From positions 806,001 to 870,000 of the forward strand of contig JADJSA010000001.1 of assembly GCA_016711925.1 (NCBI GenBank): a DNA stretch of 64,000 nucleotides, in the 5' to 3' direction. This DNA is from Candidatus Methylophosphatis haderslevensis. GTDB lineage: Bacteria; Pseudomonadota; Gammaproteobacteria; Burkholderiales; Rhodocyclaceae. This document shows, piece after piece, positions 29,378 to 38,518 of this stretch (its first letter is position 1; every line of letters begins with the position of its first letter). The notes under the pieces are model-generated. The model saw only the letters and a list, made by a program, of their open reading frames with translations. It was not told the DNA's origin and ran no database searches. Made by a program: the position numbers and the translations under genes.

Positions 29378-29869
29378 CTAGTCCTGCGCGAGCAAACGTT
29401 CGATTTCCGGCACCAGATCCTCGGGTTTGGTTGTCGGCGCATGGCGCGACACGACGGATCCTCTGCGATCGACGAGAAACTTGGTGAAGTTCCATTTGAT
29501 CGCCTTCGAGCCCAGCAAGCCTGGGGCCTTCGCTGCAAGGTACTTGAACAGCGGGTGGGCATCGGGACCGTTCACATCAATTTTGGCACCGAGTGGAAAT
29601 GTGACGCCAAAGTTCTTCTGGCAGAACGCGCCGATCTCCTCCGCCGACCCAGGTTCCTGATCGCCGAACTGGTTGCACGGGAAACCAATCACGACCAACC
29701 CGCGGTCGCGATAGTCCAGCCAAAGCTTCTCCAGACCGGCATATTGCGGCGTGAATCCGCATTGGCTGGCAGTATTGACGATAAGCAGCACCTTGCCCTG
29801 GTGTTCCGCAAGGTCCAGCTTTCCGCCCCCAAGGCGGTCGGCGGCGTAAGAATAGACTGTGCCGGCCAT
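29378..29869 (-). CDS. Glutathione peroxidase (cysteine type)
   Basis: A 163-residue thiol peroxidase of the GPx family. The catalytic cysteine is Cys37 in VNTASQCGFTPQYAGLEKLW, with the glutamine/tryptophan partners in GFPCNQFGDQEPG and IKWNFTKFLVDRRGSVV. It is a Cys, not selenocysteine, enzyme, probably using thioredoxin. The ATG at 29869 follows a strong GGAGG site at a good distance; the frame stays open farther upstream but the extra residues are not family-like. It is convergent with the response-regulator gene, with only 9 bp between the stops. Confidence 0.93.
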   Translation of the reverse strand: MAGTVYSYAADRLGGGKLDLAEHQGKVLLIVNTASQCGFTPQYAGLEKLWLDYRDRGLVVIGFPCNQFGDQEPGSAEEIGAFCQKNFGVTFPLGAKIDVNGPDAHPLFKYLAAKAPGLLGSKAIKWNFTKFLVDRRGSVVSRHAPTTKPEDLVPEIERLLAQD

Positions 29870-29970
29870 CAAAAATCCTCCAAAGTTGCGAAGCGCACCC
29901 AAGGCGCGCAACAGCGGCCCGATCGCCGAAACAGCAATCGCGGATGACAGGCAACACCACCCACGCCCAA

Positions 29971-30975
29971 TCAGCAGGAACCGAAAAGGCGCCTCATCTG
30001 AATGGCCGCCGCCTTGGCTACGAACCGGACCCAAACTGCACCCACCACCGCTACAAGCAAGGGACCGGGATACTGATGCGAGAAGAACTTCCGGTAGAAA
30101 CGCACCATCCCCTTATGCTTGTGCCATTCGACAAACACCGGCCGGGCGCGGCTGCATGCCCCCAAATGATGGATGACCGTTGCACCCGGCACAAAGACCA
30201 CCTTCCAGTTTCTCTGACGGAAGCGCATGCACCAGTCGAGATCCTCGCAGTGCATGAAGTAACCTTCATCGAGCTTCCCGACGTCATCCAGGGCCTCGCG
30301 CCTCACCAGCATGCAGGCGCCAGACACAGCTTCGACCTCGACCGGCCCCGCCGGAAGCGGTTGTGCACACAGGTCATACGAGGCGAACAGTTTCGGCCAG
30401 CGCTCTTGAAACCTGTGCAACCCGAAGGCACGCACAAACGACCGCCAGGGTGTCGGGACAGTGCGTCTGCCGCCAGCCTGCTCGGTCCCATCCGGATTGA
30501 CCAGAAATCCGCCAACCATACCCGCTTGCGGATCGTGCGCCATCGCACCAAGCATCTTCCCGAGCGCACCAGGCTCGATCATGCAATCGGGATTAAGGAA
30601 AAGCAGAAATCTGCCGGATGCTAGTGCAGTACCCATATTGCACGCAACCGAAAAACCGACATTGCGCGAGTTGATGACCAACCTGACCCGGTCGTGCGAC
30701 TCGTGCAACGCTTGCACCTTGGAGCAGCTTCCGTCCGCAGATGCGTTGTCGACAACGATCACCTCGCGCGCTTGGTCCAAAGCCCTGTGGATGCACGCAT
30801 CCAGTAGCCATCCAGCGTTGTGGTTGACGACAATCACGGAAATCTCGTTCCTCGCCACATCCTCCGGGTGCGAACCGTCAACCACCCGCAACCGTCGTCG
30901 GCGCTCCACGACATGACTCGTGATACGGTTCGTGACTGGTGCCAAACCAGCCTGGCAGTCGGAATCTGCGAGCAA
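29971..30975 (-). CDS. Glycosyltransferase family 2
   Basis: A GT-A fold glycosyltransferase of up to 334 residues. The domain starts ISVIVVNHNAGWLLDACI, with VIVVDNASADGS, the FLLFLNPDCMIEPG metal/nucleotide motif, SGACMLVRREALDDVG and YFMHCEDLDWCMRFRQRNWK, as in rhamnosyl- and other polysaccharide GT2 enzymes. Start uncertain: the frame opens at TTG 30975, but the first 40 residues are arginine-rich and unlike the family, and a GTG at 30858 preceded by GGAGG fits better. It lies at the edge of the capsule locus, pointing away, and may contribute to the polymer. Confidence 0.85.
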   Translation of the reverse strand: MLADSDCQAGLAPVTNRITSHVVERRRRLRVVDGSHPEDVARNEISVIVVNHNAGWLLDACIHRALDQAREVIVVDNASADGSCSKVQALHESHDRVRLVINSRNVGFSVACNMGTALASGRFLLFLNPDCMIEPGALGKMLGAMAHDPQAGMVGGFLVNPDGTEQAGGRRTVPTPWRSFVRAFGLHRFQERWPKLFASYDLCAQPLPAGPVEVEAVSGACMLVRREALDDVGKLDEGYFMHCEDLDWCMRFRQRNWKVVFVPGATVIHHLGACSRARPVFVEWHKHKGMVRFYRKFFSHQYPGPLLVAVVGAVWVRFVAKAAAIQMRRLFGSC

Positions 30976-31466
30976 AGCGTACCCCTGAAACTAGAAGACA
31001 ACCTCGCTAGTCGGAGACCGGCGAACGAACCTGGCCCACCCCGTCGTCGCATTTGAACGACAATCGCGTCCCGGCTGACCAGTGACGAGCCGTAGAACTA
31101 ATCCGGCGCAAGTATAGGGGATTGCCGACGATACGCCACGGCGCGCAATCGCCGGTCGGGGCACCACCTTGAAACTGAGCACGGCCAACAAAGAAACGTT
31201 CCGATCACCGGGTACGCCCAAGCCGCAATTCGTCCGAACTTCGTCCACGCGATAAAATGTCATGGGTCAACATTGTGGCGGTTTCGCTCATGCATTCCCG
31301 CGAGCGAAAGAGTCGCTGAACCAGGCGTGTCCCATGCCTTTGTCATCTCTTCGTACTACCCGAATCGGCCATCACCCTTCAAATCGACACCACCCTTCAT
31401 CGCTCGGAAACCCGCGTCAGTCATGGCTTTCAGGGAGTCGACCATTCATTTAGCCGGACAGCAGTG
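30976..31466. other. Divergent gap between two GT2 genes
   Basis: About 490 bp with lower GC than its surroundings. Short frames (for example 31273-31467) have no recognisable product. It must hold promoters for both divergent glycosyltransferases; no clear boxes were identified. Confidence 0.35.
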
Positions 31467-32492
31467 ATGCACTACTTTGAGCCGAATGTTGGCGCCGCAT
31501 CAACGGACGGGGCAGTAGATCCGTCCGTTGTCGCAGTTGTCGTGAGTTGGAATTCGGGAGAGTGGCTGATTCCTACTGTGCAAGCCCTCTCCGAGCAAAC
31601 CCATCGCAACATCCGCATTGTGGTCTGGGACAATGCTAGCACCGTTGGCACGTTGGCTGTTCTGGATCAGATCGAGGCCGGTTTTCCCGAAGTAAGAGTT
31701 GTCCGATCGTCTGTCAATCTCGGATTCGCAGGCGGGAACAACCGGGCTGCCATCGAATATCCCGACACCACGTTTATTCTAACGGTCAATCCCGACGCGG
31801 TACTCGACCGCGACTGCGTGCGGCTGCTCCTTCAGGCCGCTATTGCCGACCCGACTTGCGCGGCGATGGGCGTCACTCAAGTCAGTCCGGACGGTCTCCT
31901 TTTCGATGGCACTGGCGATTGCTACAACCCCGCGGGCATTGTATGGCGCAGCATGCATCGCCAGCCATTTCGCGAATTGGAGGCAGCGCCCAGAGAAATA
32001 TTCTCACCCTGCGCCGCAGTCGCGCTCTACCGCAGAGACGCATTTTCGGCTTGCGGCGGCTTCGACGAAGACTTCTTCTGCTACATGGAAGATGTCGACC
32101 TCGGATTTCGACTGCAACTCGCCGGTTGGCGCTGCCTGCATGTCCCGAACGCAAGGGCTGCCCACTTCGGTGCATCCGCGACCGGAAGGCGCAGTGACTT
32201 TTCTGCCTACCATGGACACCGAAACATGATCTGGGTCTTCTTCAAGAACATGCCGGGTGCGCTTTTCTGGCTATTCCTGCCACTACATTTCGTCGCCAAT
32301 CTATTATCGATAGCCGTACTCGTCATGCGGGGACAACCGGGAATCGCCTACCGCGCAAAGAAGGATGCAATGCAAAGCCTTCCGTCCATGCTCCGCAAGC
32401 GGTTTCAGATCCAGCGCACCAGGAAAACTTCAAACTGCGCCATTCTTCGAAAGCTGACGTTTGGAATTCAGTCCGGAGGGTTGTTCAGCTAG
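31467..32492 (+). CDS. Glycosyltransferase family 2 (rhamnosyltransferase-like)
   Basis: A 341-residue GT2 enzyme. It has VVAVVVSWNSGEWLIPTVQA, VVWDNASTVGT, NLGFAGGNNRAAIEY, ILTVNPDAVLDRDCVRLL and FFCYMEDVDLGFRLQLAGWR, the pattern of WbbL-type rhamnosyltransferases. A hydrophobic segment near the C-terminus (ALFWLFLPLHFVANLLSIAV) suggests membrane attachment. A GTG lies one codon before the chosen ATG 31467. It is the only gene of the locus on the plus strand, convergent with the LtaS-like gene. Confidence 0.87.
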   Translation: MHYFEPNVGAASTDGAVDPSVVAVVVSWNSGEWLIPTVQALSEQTHRNIRIVVWDNASTVGTLAVLDQIEAGFPEVRVVRSSVNLGFAGGNNRAAIEYPDTTFILTVNPDAVLDRDCVRLLLQAAIADPTCAAMGVTQVSPDGLLFDGTGDCYNPAGIVWRSMHRQPFRELEAAPREIFSPCAAVALYRRDAFSACGGFDEDFFCYMEDVDLGFRLQLAGWRCLHVPNARAAHFGASATGRRSDFSAYHGHRNMIWVFFKNMPGALFWLFLPLHFVANLLSIAVLVMRGQPGIAYRAKKDAMQSLPSMLRKRFQIQRTRKTSNCAILRKLTFGIQSGGLFS

Positions 32493-32606
32493 AGATTTAC
32501 GCAGAGCGCCTGTTCGCGAGGCTGGGCAACGAGCCGACTCTCCTACCAGACGTCCTCTCGATGGCGCAAGAGGGCCGATCAGACCTAGCGTATGTCGCTG
32601 GTGACT

Positions 32607-34166
32607 CTATCGTTCGTTCCCGCTTGCTGCCGGCTCAAGTTCTGCTGGAACAAGCATCCCCATGGCGTCCAACCAGGCCAGGGCAAGTCCTTCCGCGCCA
32701 AGGCGAGTCTCCGGCGACCGACAGGCTTGGGAATCGTTGCGCCAGAGCAGATACGACGTCGCACCGCTTGGCGATCCCAGCGCCGAGTACACTCCGGTCA
32801 TAATTGGGACGTGATCGCCGAACCAGCAAAGGCCCCCCGGTGATGCGCTCGACGCCAGGGCTGCGCACACACGTCCAAGCATCCGATCGGCATTGCGCAA
32901 ATGACGCAGGTAGATGGTCAGATCCTCGCAACCCGCGGGAGGCGGGCGGGAGTACAGATCGACAACATCAGATTCGGCGCTGCGTTCCAGATGCAGCGGA
33001 CCGTGGTTTTCCATGGTGATCGCGAAGATGAACGTCGGTCCGGACGCCGCGCTCAACACTTCGGCAATCCGGTCCGCGACAGCCATGTCGGAAACGTAGG
33101 GGCCGAAGCGCTCGGCGCCCGAGAATCCACGAATGTCGATGAACTCATCGAACCCAAGCATCGGGTAAACACGATCCCGACAATAAAAACTCGAAGGATA
33201 TGGATGAATACATATCGTTCGATAACCACTTCTCTTCAAATAGCTTGCCAGAGTGGAGATGCCCCCACGTGCGGCTCTGCGGTAAGGGTTGAAGCGGTGA
33301 ACTCCCAAGGCAGACTGGCTGATGCCAGAAAGAAAGGCAAACTCGGTGCGCACCGTATTTGCCCCCCAAGCCGGAACGTCGAGCGGTCCATGCTCCATCG
33401 CCGATGCCTTGACCCGGTCGAACTCGGCCAGAACATCCGGACGGATTCCGTCAAACAAGGACCGCGGATCAAAGAATGATTCGTTCTGGACCGCTATCAG
33501 GTTGGGCCTCGCAGTGTTTGCCTGGATGACCGGCAGCGACACGAATGGAGACTTGATCGTCGGCACCACGCGCTCTGCCACGCCGTAACGCCACAGACAG
33601 GAGATCAAACCGTGTTCGCGCAAATCTCGGGACGGGTCAAAGGTCAGTGCGGTACGGGCGCGAATTCCAACTGCAAGCAGCCCGAAAGCGAGGAGTGCCA
33701 GCGTCACCATCGCACCGAGTTGTCCCACCCAGACAAAGCGTCCGGCTGGCGCTGACTCAAGCCACCAGCCTACCCAGGCAGCGAGACAGAAACCACAGGC
33801 CGCCGCAATGGCCTTCCACCAGCCGAGAAACGGAATGTACAACCGCGGGTGCATAATCGCATCGGTGAAGTATTCGAAGTCCGCAAACACGAACGGCTCG
33901 CGCAGCGACTTCATCTTGGCGTTGTTTACCAGCACGACCAACAACAGCAACGCCAATTCTATTGTCATCGAAAACCAAGGTCGGCCGAGCAGCACCGCCA
34001 GCAGGCAATAGACGGCCAGCCACGTACCTGCATGCAGACAAAATGAACCCCGAGACCGCCGCCACCAGGAATGCGGCACGGGCGTGATCATGCGCTCCAG
34101 CGCAAAGGACAGGAGCAGCCCCAAAGCCGCAGCAAGGAATGCGACGACCGCACTTCCCTCAGTCAC
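32607..34166 (-). CDS. LtaS/sulfatase-family membrane enzyme (RkpI-like)
   Basis: About 519 residues. Four or five membrane helices in the first 200 residues precede an extracytoplasmic alkaline-phosphatase-fold domain. The metal and catalytic residues are visible: Glu in IAVQNESFFDPRSLF, a Thr in WGANTVRTEFAFLSG, His in AITMENHGPLHL and Asp-His in LCWFGDHVPIMTG. These are the positions used by lipoteichoic acid synthases and phosphoethanolamine transferases. In rhizobia a protein of this family, RkpI, belongs to the K-antigen rkp-1 genes; that comparison is from memory. The start is uncertain: GTG 34166 or TTG 34181, both overlapping the end of the SDR gene. It probably transfers a phospho-group to or from the lipid-linked capsule. 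Confidence 0.82.
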   Translation of the reverse strand: MTEGSAVVAFLAAALGLLLSFALERMITPVPHSWWRRSRGSFCLHAGTWLAVYCLLAVLLGRPWFSMTIELALLLLVVLVNNAKMKSLREPFVFADFEYFTDAIMHPRLYIPFLGWWKAIAAACGFCLAAWVGWWLESAPAGRFVWVGQLGAMVTLALLAFGLLAVGIRARTALTFDPSRDLREHGLISCLWRYGVAERVVPTIKSPFVSLPVIQANTARPNLIAVQNESFFDPRSLFDGIRPDVLAEFDRVKASAMEHGPLDVPAWGANTVRTEFAFLSGISQSALGVHRFNPYRRAARGGISTLASYLKRSGYRTICIHPYPSSFYCRDRVYPMLGFDEFIDIRGFSGAERFGPYVSDMAVADRIAEVLSAASGPTFIFAITMENHGPLHLERSAESDVVDLYSRPPPAGCEDLTIYLRHLRNADRMLGRVCAALASSASPGGLCWFGDHVPIMTGVYSALGSPSGATSYLLWRNDSQACRSPETRLGAEGLALAWLDAMGMLVPAELEPAASGNER

Positions 34167-34926
34167 GATAGCCGAGGGCAATCAAGATCCGTGTCGATAC
34201 CTCGGCCGGCAAGACGGCGAGTAGCCAGGTGCCCAAGTTCAAGGGAAACGGAAAACTGATGCGCGCGCGGTTCTTCTCGAGACCGCGCCGAATTACGCGC
34301 GCCGCGCGCTCCGGGGGCCACAGGAAAGGCTTGGGACCTGGCATGTTGCGGCACATCGCCGATTCCACGTAGCCCGGCATGATGACGTTCACCGCAATCC
34401 CTTCCGCGGCGAGCCAGCCGCGCAACGCCTCGGCATAGGCCTTGACGGCCGCCTTGCTGGCGCAATAGCTGGGCGCAACCGGCAGACCGAAATAGGCCGC
34501 CAGCGAACTGACCAGGGCGATCTGTCCGCTCCGGCGCGCGCGCATCGCCGGCAACACGGCGTCCACCAGCGCGAACACGGCGCGCAGATTGGTATCCAGC
34601 AAGGCTTCGACCGCCTCCCAGGGCTCCCCCGCTCCGCGGGGGCCGGTACTGATATTCATGCCGGCATTGGCAATCACCAGATCGAGCGGCGCTTCCGACC
34701 CGATCTGCGCCCCCCACCGCCGCAACTCGTCGATATCGCGCACATCGAAAGCGAATAGCCGCACCGCTGCACCCCGCCGACTGCACTCGGCGGCCAATGA
34801 ATCGAGCGCGCTCCGGTTGCGTCCATGCAGAGTCAGCGTCACGCCCGGCGCCGCGAATTCGCGCGCCAGCGCCCCACCGATCGCCCCGCTCGCTCCGGTG
34901 ATCAGAATACAGGCGGGACTTCTCAC
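34159..34926 (-). CDS. SDR-family reductase of the capsule locus (RkpH-like)
   Basis: A 255-residue short-chain dehydrogenase with an intact active site: nucleotide motif ILITGASGAIGGALAREF, NAG in VIANAGMNIS, Ser in ALVSSLAAYFG and YCASK as the YxxxK. The C-terminus is long and hydrophobic (LNLGTWLLAVLPAEVSTRIL), as in membrane-associated ketoreductases such as 3-ketosphinganine reductase. The GTG at 34926 overlaps the kpsS stop (GTGA) with GGAGG just before it, so it is translationally coupled. In rhizobia the matching gene is rkpH. I infer that it reduces the beta-keto group of the aminolipid made by the PKS and oxoamine synthase; this is not shown by sequence alone. Confidence 0.85.
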   Translation of the reverse strand: MRSPACILITGASGAIGGALAREFAAPGVTLTLHGRNRSALDSLAAECSRRGAAVRLFAFDVRDIDELRRWGAQIGSEAPLDLVIANAGMNISTGPRGAGEPWEAVEALLDTNLRAVFALVDAVLPAMRARRSGQIALVSSLAAYFGLPVAPSYCASKAAVKAYAEALRGWLAAEGIAVNVIMPGYVESAMCRNMPGPKPFLWPPERAARVIRRGLEKNRARISFPFPLNLGTWLLAVLPAEVSTRILIALGYRD

Positions 34927-36149
34927 AACAGTTCCTCCAGCGGCGAGCGCTCCGCCGTCAGGGACCGACAACTGTTCTGCACCGCCAACGCGATCCCCTG
35001 GTTGCAATAAAAGCCCCCGTTGACCTGCGTCGCCCGCATCACAACGCGGCGAAAGCAGGAATACAATTGGGCGTCGGGCGACTGTCCGTTCGTCCAGAAC
35101 GCATCGAGTCCGCCTTGCCAAGTCAGGCCAGGCAGATTGTAGATTGGGTCGCTCAGTGTCGCCGTGGGCCGGCCAAGTTCAAGAGCCACGATTCCCACCG
35201 TGCTGTTGACAGTGACCACCCCGCGCGCATGACGCGCAAGCTCGCCCATGTCGCCATCCTCCAGATAGAGCGTGCGTCCCGCGAGTTCGAATCGCCGCTC
35301 GCAGTCCACCACAATGCGTCGGTAATCCATGAGTCCCAGATCGAGCGGATGGTTTTTGACGACGATCCGCGCATCGCCCGGCGCACAACGGGCAAAGGAT
35401 TCAAGTACATGGACAATCACGTCGCCCATGTGCTCGAAGCGCGAGTGATCGCGAATCTGCGCATCGCTGTTCAACTGCAGCGGCAGGACAAAATACGGCA
35501 CACTCGAAGCAACGAGCGCCCCGACCCGCCGGTACTCCCGATTCCGGACCACACGCAAGCGGGAAAACCGTTTGGCGTAGGCGGCATACTCGACTGGCGC
35601 AGTGACTGACGCGTGCGTTCGATAACGGTGAAAGACCAGCGGATTGAATATGCCCGCAAGATGATAGCCGACATCATGCGCGGCGCGGACCCAAAAAGGC
35701 GAGCGAATCGGCACGGAGTCGGCCGACTCCGGCAAAGCCCTGGCTGCGCAACGAAACCAGTCCGGATCGCGCGGCAGCAGAGAGTGTCCGTTCACCCCCT
35801 CTCTTTGCAGGGTCACCCAGGAGGGGCGAAAGTAACCCTCCTCGAACACGTGCGTGCGCACTCCGCAGGCTTCACTGTGCTCCACCGCGACCCGATGGAC
35901 CGCACGGCGGTCGCCGAAAAGAATCTGGTCGCTAATTTCGAACCGCCGGTACCTGTCATCGAGAAACGCACGAAGTGACGGTAGTCCATCCCGATAAAGC
36001 CAACAACTGCGCGGCGACCAATAGGCGAAATCGCCACCGTTGAACACGACCTTGAAAACCTGATGCCCGTCCGCACGCAAGCGATCTGCGAGCCTCGCAA
36101 AAAATGGCGTCGCCGGACCCTGGAGGAACAGGAATCGCCTTTTGCTCAA
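34923..36149 (-). CDS. kpsS: Capsule Kdo transferase KpsS (RkpJ-like)
   Basis: A 408-residue member of the capsule polysaccharide synthesis family (KpsS/LipB type). It starts with FLFLQGPATPFFARLADRLR, then FEEGYFRPSWVTLQREGVNG, VVKNHPLDLGLMDYRRIVVD and VTVNSTVGIVALELGRPTAT, the blocks that form the Kdo transferase fold. In group 2 capsules KpsS adds the first beta-Kdo to a lipid acceptor at the inner face of the membrane. The TTG at 36149 is preferred because GGAG lies 9 bases before it; the frame is open to 36305, but that extension is not conserved. Its stop overlaps the SDR start. Confidence 0.87.
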   Translation of the reverse strand: MSKRRFLFLQGPATPFFARLADRLRADGHQVFKVVFNGGDFAYWSPRSCWLYRDGLPSLRAFLDDRYRRFEISDQILFGDRRAVHRVAVEHSEACGVRTHVFEEGYFRPSWVTLQREGVNGHSLLPRDPDWFRCAARALPESADSVPIRSPFWVRAAHDVGYHLAGIFNPLVFHRYRTHASVTAPVEYAAYAKRFSRLRVVRNREYRRVGALVASSVPYFVLPLQLNSDAQIRDHSRFEHMGDVIVHVLESFARCAPGDARIVVKNHPLDLGLMDYRRIVVDCERRFELAGRTLYLEDGDMGELARHARGVVTVNSTVGIVALELGRPTATLSDPIYNLPGLTWQGGLDAFWTNGQSPDAQLYSCFRRVVMRATQVNGGFYCNQGIALAVQNSCRSLTAERSPLEELL

Positions 36150-36285
36150 CGCTCGTCTCTCCGCGGAGGTTTGCCTTGCTTGGCACACGATGAATAGGGA
36201 ACTTCGCAAACATGGACGGTCACTTTGACCGGCGCATGGATTCCACTCGCCACTTCGCTGCACGTCGGATTGTCGCCATGGCCGC

Positions 36286-37353
36286 TCACCGCACCCCCAC
36301 CACACGCCTCAACACTATCCGGAATGCGCGTCGCCACCACGGCACGTCCGACCCGGCGCGCTCGCGCCATTCGAGCAGTTCGTCGAGAGCCTGTTCGGGC
36401 GAAATCTGGACACCGGAACGTCGGCTCATGTAACGCGGATAGAGGATCAGCACGCCGGCCACCAGTTCGTCGATCTGAAGCACGCGAGTACGTCGCGGCA
36501 GGGCAATCAGATCTTGGGTCAGCCCCCATCCGGAATAAAACGGCTGGCCGTAACACGTCACTGCACGACCGCGCAACAAAGCCTCGAAACCGGCGAGCGA
36601 GGTCAGCACATGCACTTCGTCGACCTCGCATAGCAGGTCGCCCATCGGAACGTCGGTGACGACCTCGTCGCACCATTTTGCGGCCGAATCTTCGCCCGCG
36701 CCTGCAGCGCGCATTCCGGCAACGACATCGGGATGGGGTTTGTAGAGCAGATGGGCATCCGGATTTACCTCGCGCACCCTTCGCAGCAATCCCAGGTTGG
36801 TCTTCTCATCCGGCGCGCCGAATCCGATCGACGCATCGGTCTCGACCTGGCCAGGGACGAGAATGATTCGTTGTGCGCCATGCGGAGCAGTCCAGCGCGC
36901 GCCGCCGACGTTGTACTTGGTCATCCCGGTCGCCGCGATGCGCTTGCGCAACTGACGCGCGCGATCGACCAACTCTGCCGTAAAGGTCGTCGTCGCCAGC
37001 AGATGTTCCAGATCGGAAGGGCGGGTCGAGTCGTAGTAGATGCCCTGCGCATCGGCAACCCAGGAGATCGGGCGTATCAGGTCGGCACCCAACCCGACGG
37101 AGCGCAGAAAACCATCCTCCAGGCGCAGAACCTTGGCGCCGAAGCCGATAGGCGCCGGTAGCGGCCTGGATCCCCAAACTGCCAGAACGCAGTTTGCCGG
37201 CACCTGCTCTGGGCGATCGACGAAAACGACGTCCGAACCGACGAAGAAATCGCGCACGATCACCCGCTTCCAGTGCGAGAAATCGAGGGCGTAAACCACC
37301 TGCGCAACAGCGGCGTTGGCTGGCTCGAAGATCTTATCAGCCGCCCGCTGCAT
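36286..37353 (-). CDS. kpsC: Capsule Kdo transferase KpsC, single-module form
   Basis: A 355-residue KpsC/LipA-family protein. It shows WGSRPLPAPIGFGAKVLRLE, DGFLRSVGLGADLIRPISWV, ILVPGQVETDASIGFGAPDE, YKPHPDVVAGMRAAGAGE and GRAVTCYGQPFYSGWGLTQD. E. coli KpsC has about 675 residues and two such glycosyltransferase modules, one for each of the alternating Kdo linkages; only one module is present here. The linker may therefore be shorter or of one linkage type. It overlaps the preceding GT4 gene by 17 nt and precedes kpsS by 136 bp. Confidence 0.85.
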   Translation of the reverse strand: MQRAADKIFEPANAAVAQVVYALDFSHWKRVIVRDFFVGSDVVFVDRPEQVPANCVLAVWGSRPLPAPIGFGAKVLRLEDGFLRSVGLGADLIRPISWVADAQGIYYDSTRPSDLEHLLATTTFTAELVDRARQLRKRIAATGMTKYNVGGARWTAPHGAQRIILVPGQVETDASIGFGAPDEKTNLGLLRRVREVNPDAHLLYKPHPDVVAGMRAAGAGEDSAAKWCDEVVTDVPMGDLLCEVDEVHVLTSLAGFEALLRGRAVTCYGQPFYSGWGLTQDLIALPRRTRVLQIDELVAGVLILYPRYMSRRSGVQISPEQALDELLEWRERAGSDVPWWRRAFRIVLRRVVGVR

Positions 37354-38500
37354 CGACCTGCTCCATCAGTGCTTCCACCTTCGCGAAGTGCTCCGGCCAG
37401 GTCGGCGGCCGATAGCCGGCCATCCGGCGAAGCTGCGCGCTCCGCAGCGCGCTGTCCGGTGCGGCATAGTCGAGAATCATGCGGCGCCAGGCGCTGCCGT
37501 CCAACGGATCAATGTACTCGGGAATGTCGCCGGCAATTTCGCGAAACACCGGCAACGCGCTGGCAAGCACCGGGACACCGGTGGCCAGCGCTTCCACCAG
37601 CGGCATGCCATAGCCTTCCTCGAACGATGGGAACAACAGCGCGCAGGCGTGGCGCAGGTAGGTCGCGAGCTCGCCATCGGAGCAGCACGAGTGTTCGCTG
37701 ACGCAGCCGCGCAACGGCTCGCAGCGTTCCAGCAGGTCGATGACATTCTCGCACTCCCATCCGCGCTGGCCGATAACGAGCAGGCGCGGCGCCGCCGTAC
37801 CGAACTGCTGCACCAGGTTCCGCCACAGATGCAACAGCAGCAGGTGATTCTTCCGCGGCTCGATGGTGCCGAGAATCACGAAGTAGGGTTGACCAAGCGG
37901 CGACACAGGCGCCGCTGGCGGCAGCGCGGCAGGAGCAAGGGGGGCGACGACGCACGGCGGCAGCATCAGTTCCTGCTGCGCGGCATAACCTTCCAGGACG
38001 TCGCGGGTAACCCGCGAATTGACGACCAGGCCCTTACCCGCCGCAAGCATGGTTGCCAGACGCCGCCGATGCTTCTCCGCCTCGCCGGCGCGGCAGTATT
38101 CCGGATGAGTGATCGGAATCAGGTCGTGCAGAAAGAACAGCGGCTTCCATCCCCGGCGCTCAGATCGGCGGGCATAGCCGGGGTCATCGAGGCCACTATG
38201 GCCGGTGTTGATCAACAACGGCCGTTCGGCGCCGCCTTGCCAGCGCAGCGCGTAGGCGCGGCCGACACACCAGCGCAGCACCCGTGCGGACATGCCATTC
38301 GGCGCCAGCAGGCTGTCGAAGACCCGTCGGGAATCGCCGGAACCCAGTTCGATCCAGCGTCCGCCGAAGCGCACCAGCGCCCGCGCCTGCGCCCCGAAGT
38401 GGCTGATGTACGCCAGGCTCACACGATCGACTCCGGTCGGCAGCCTGCCCTTCAGCATGCGATCGACAAGCCGCGTCACGTCGATCACCGTCGACCGCAT
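37337..38500 (-). CDS. Glycosyltransferase family 4
   Basis: A 387-residue GT-B enzyme. The N-terminal domain carries RLVDRMLKGRLPTGVDRVSL and LFFLHDLIPITHPEYCR, features of mannosyltransferase-like GT4 proteins. The C-terminal donor domain has YFVILGTIEPRKNHLLLLHL, LLVIGQRGWE and the nucleotide-sugar block LLFPSFEEGYGMPLVEALAT. It likely adds a hexose to the capsule repeat or linker; the sugar cannot be named. It starts 18 bp after the OPX gene and overlaps kpsC, inside the leftward operon. Confidence 0.9.
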   Translation of the reverse strand: MRSTVIDVTRLVDRMLKGRLPTGVDRVSLAYISHFGAQARALVRFGGRWIELGSGDSRRVFDSLLAPNGMSARVLRWCVGRAYALRWQGGAERPLLINTGHSGLDDPGYARRSERRGWKPLFFLHDLIPITHPEYCRAGEAEKHRRRLATMLAAGKGLVVNSRVTRDVLEGYAAQQELMLPPCVVAPLAPAALPPAAPVSPLGQPYFVILGTIEPRKNHLLLLHLWRNLVQQFGTAAPRLLVIGQRGWECENVIDLLERCEPLRGCVSEHSCCSDGELATYLRHACALLFPSFEEGYGMPLVEALATGVPVLASALPVFREIAGDIPEYIDPLDGSAWRRMILDYAAPDSALRSAQLRRMAGYRPPTWPEHFAKVEALMEQVDAAGG

Positions 38501-38518
38501 AACGATCCGGTTCCGCTA

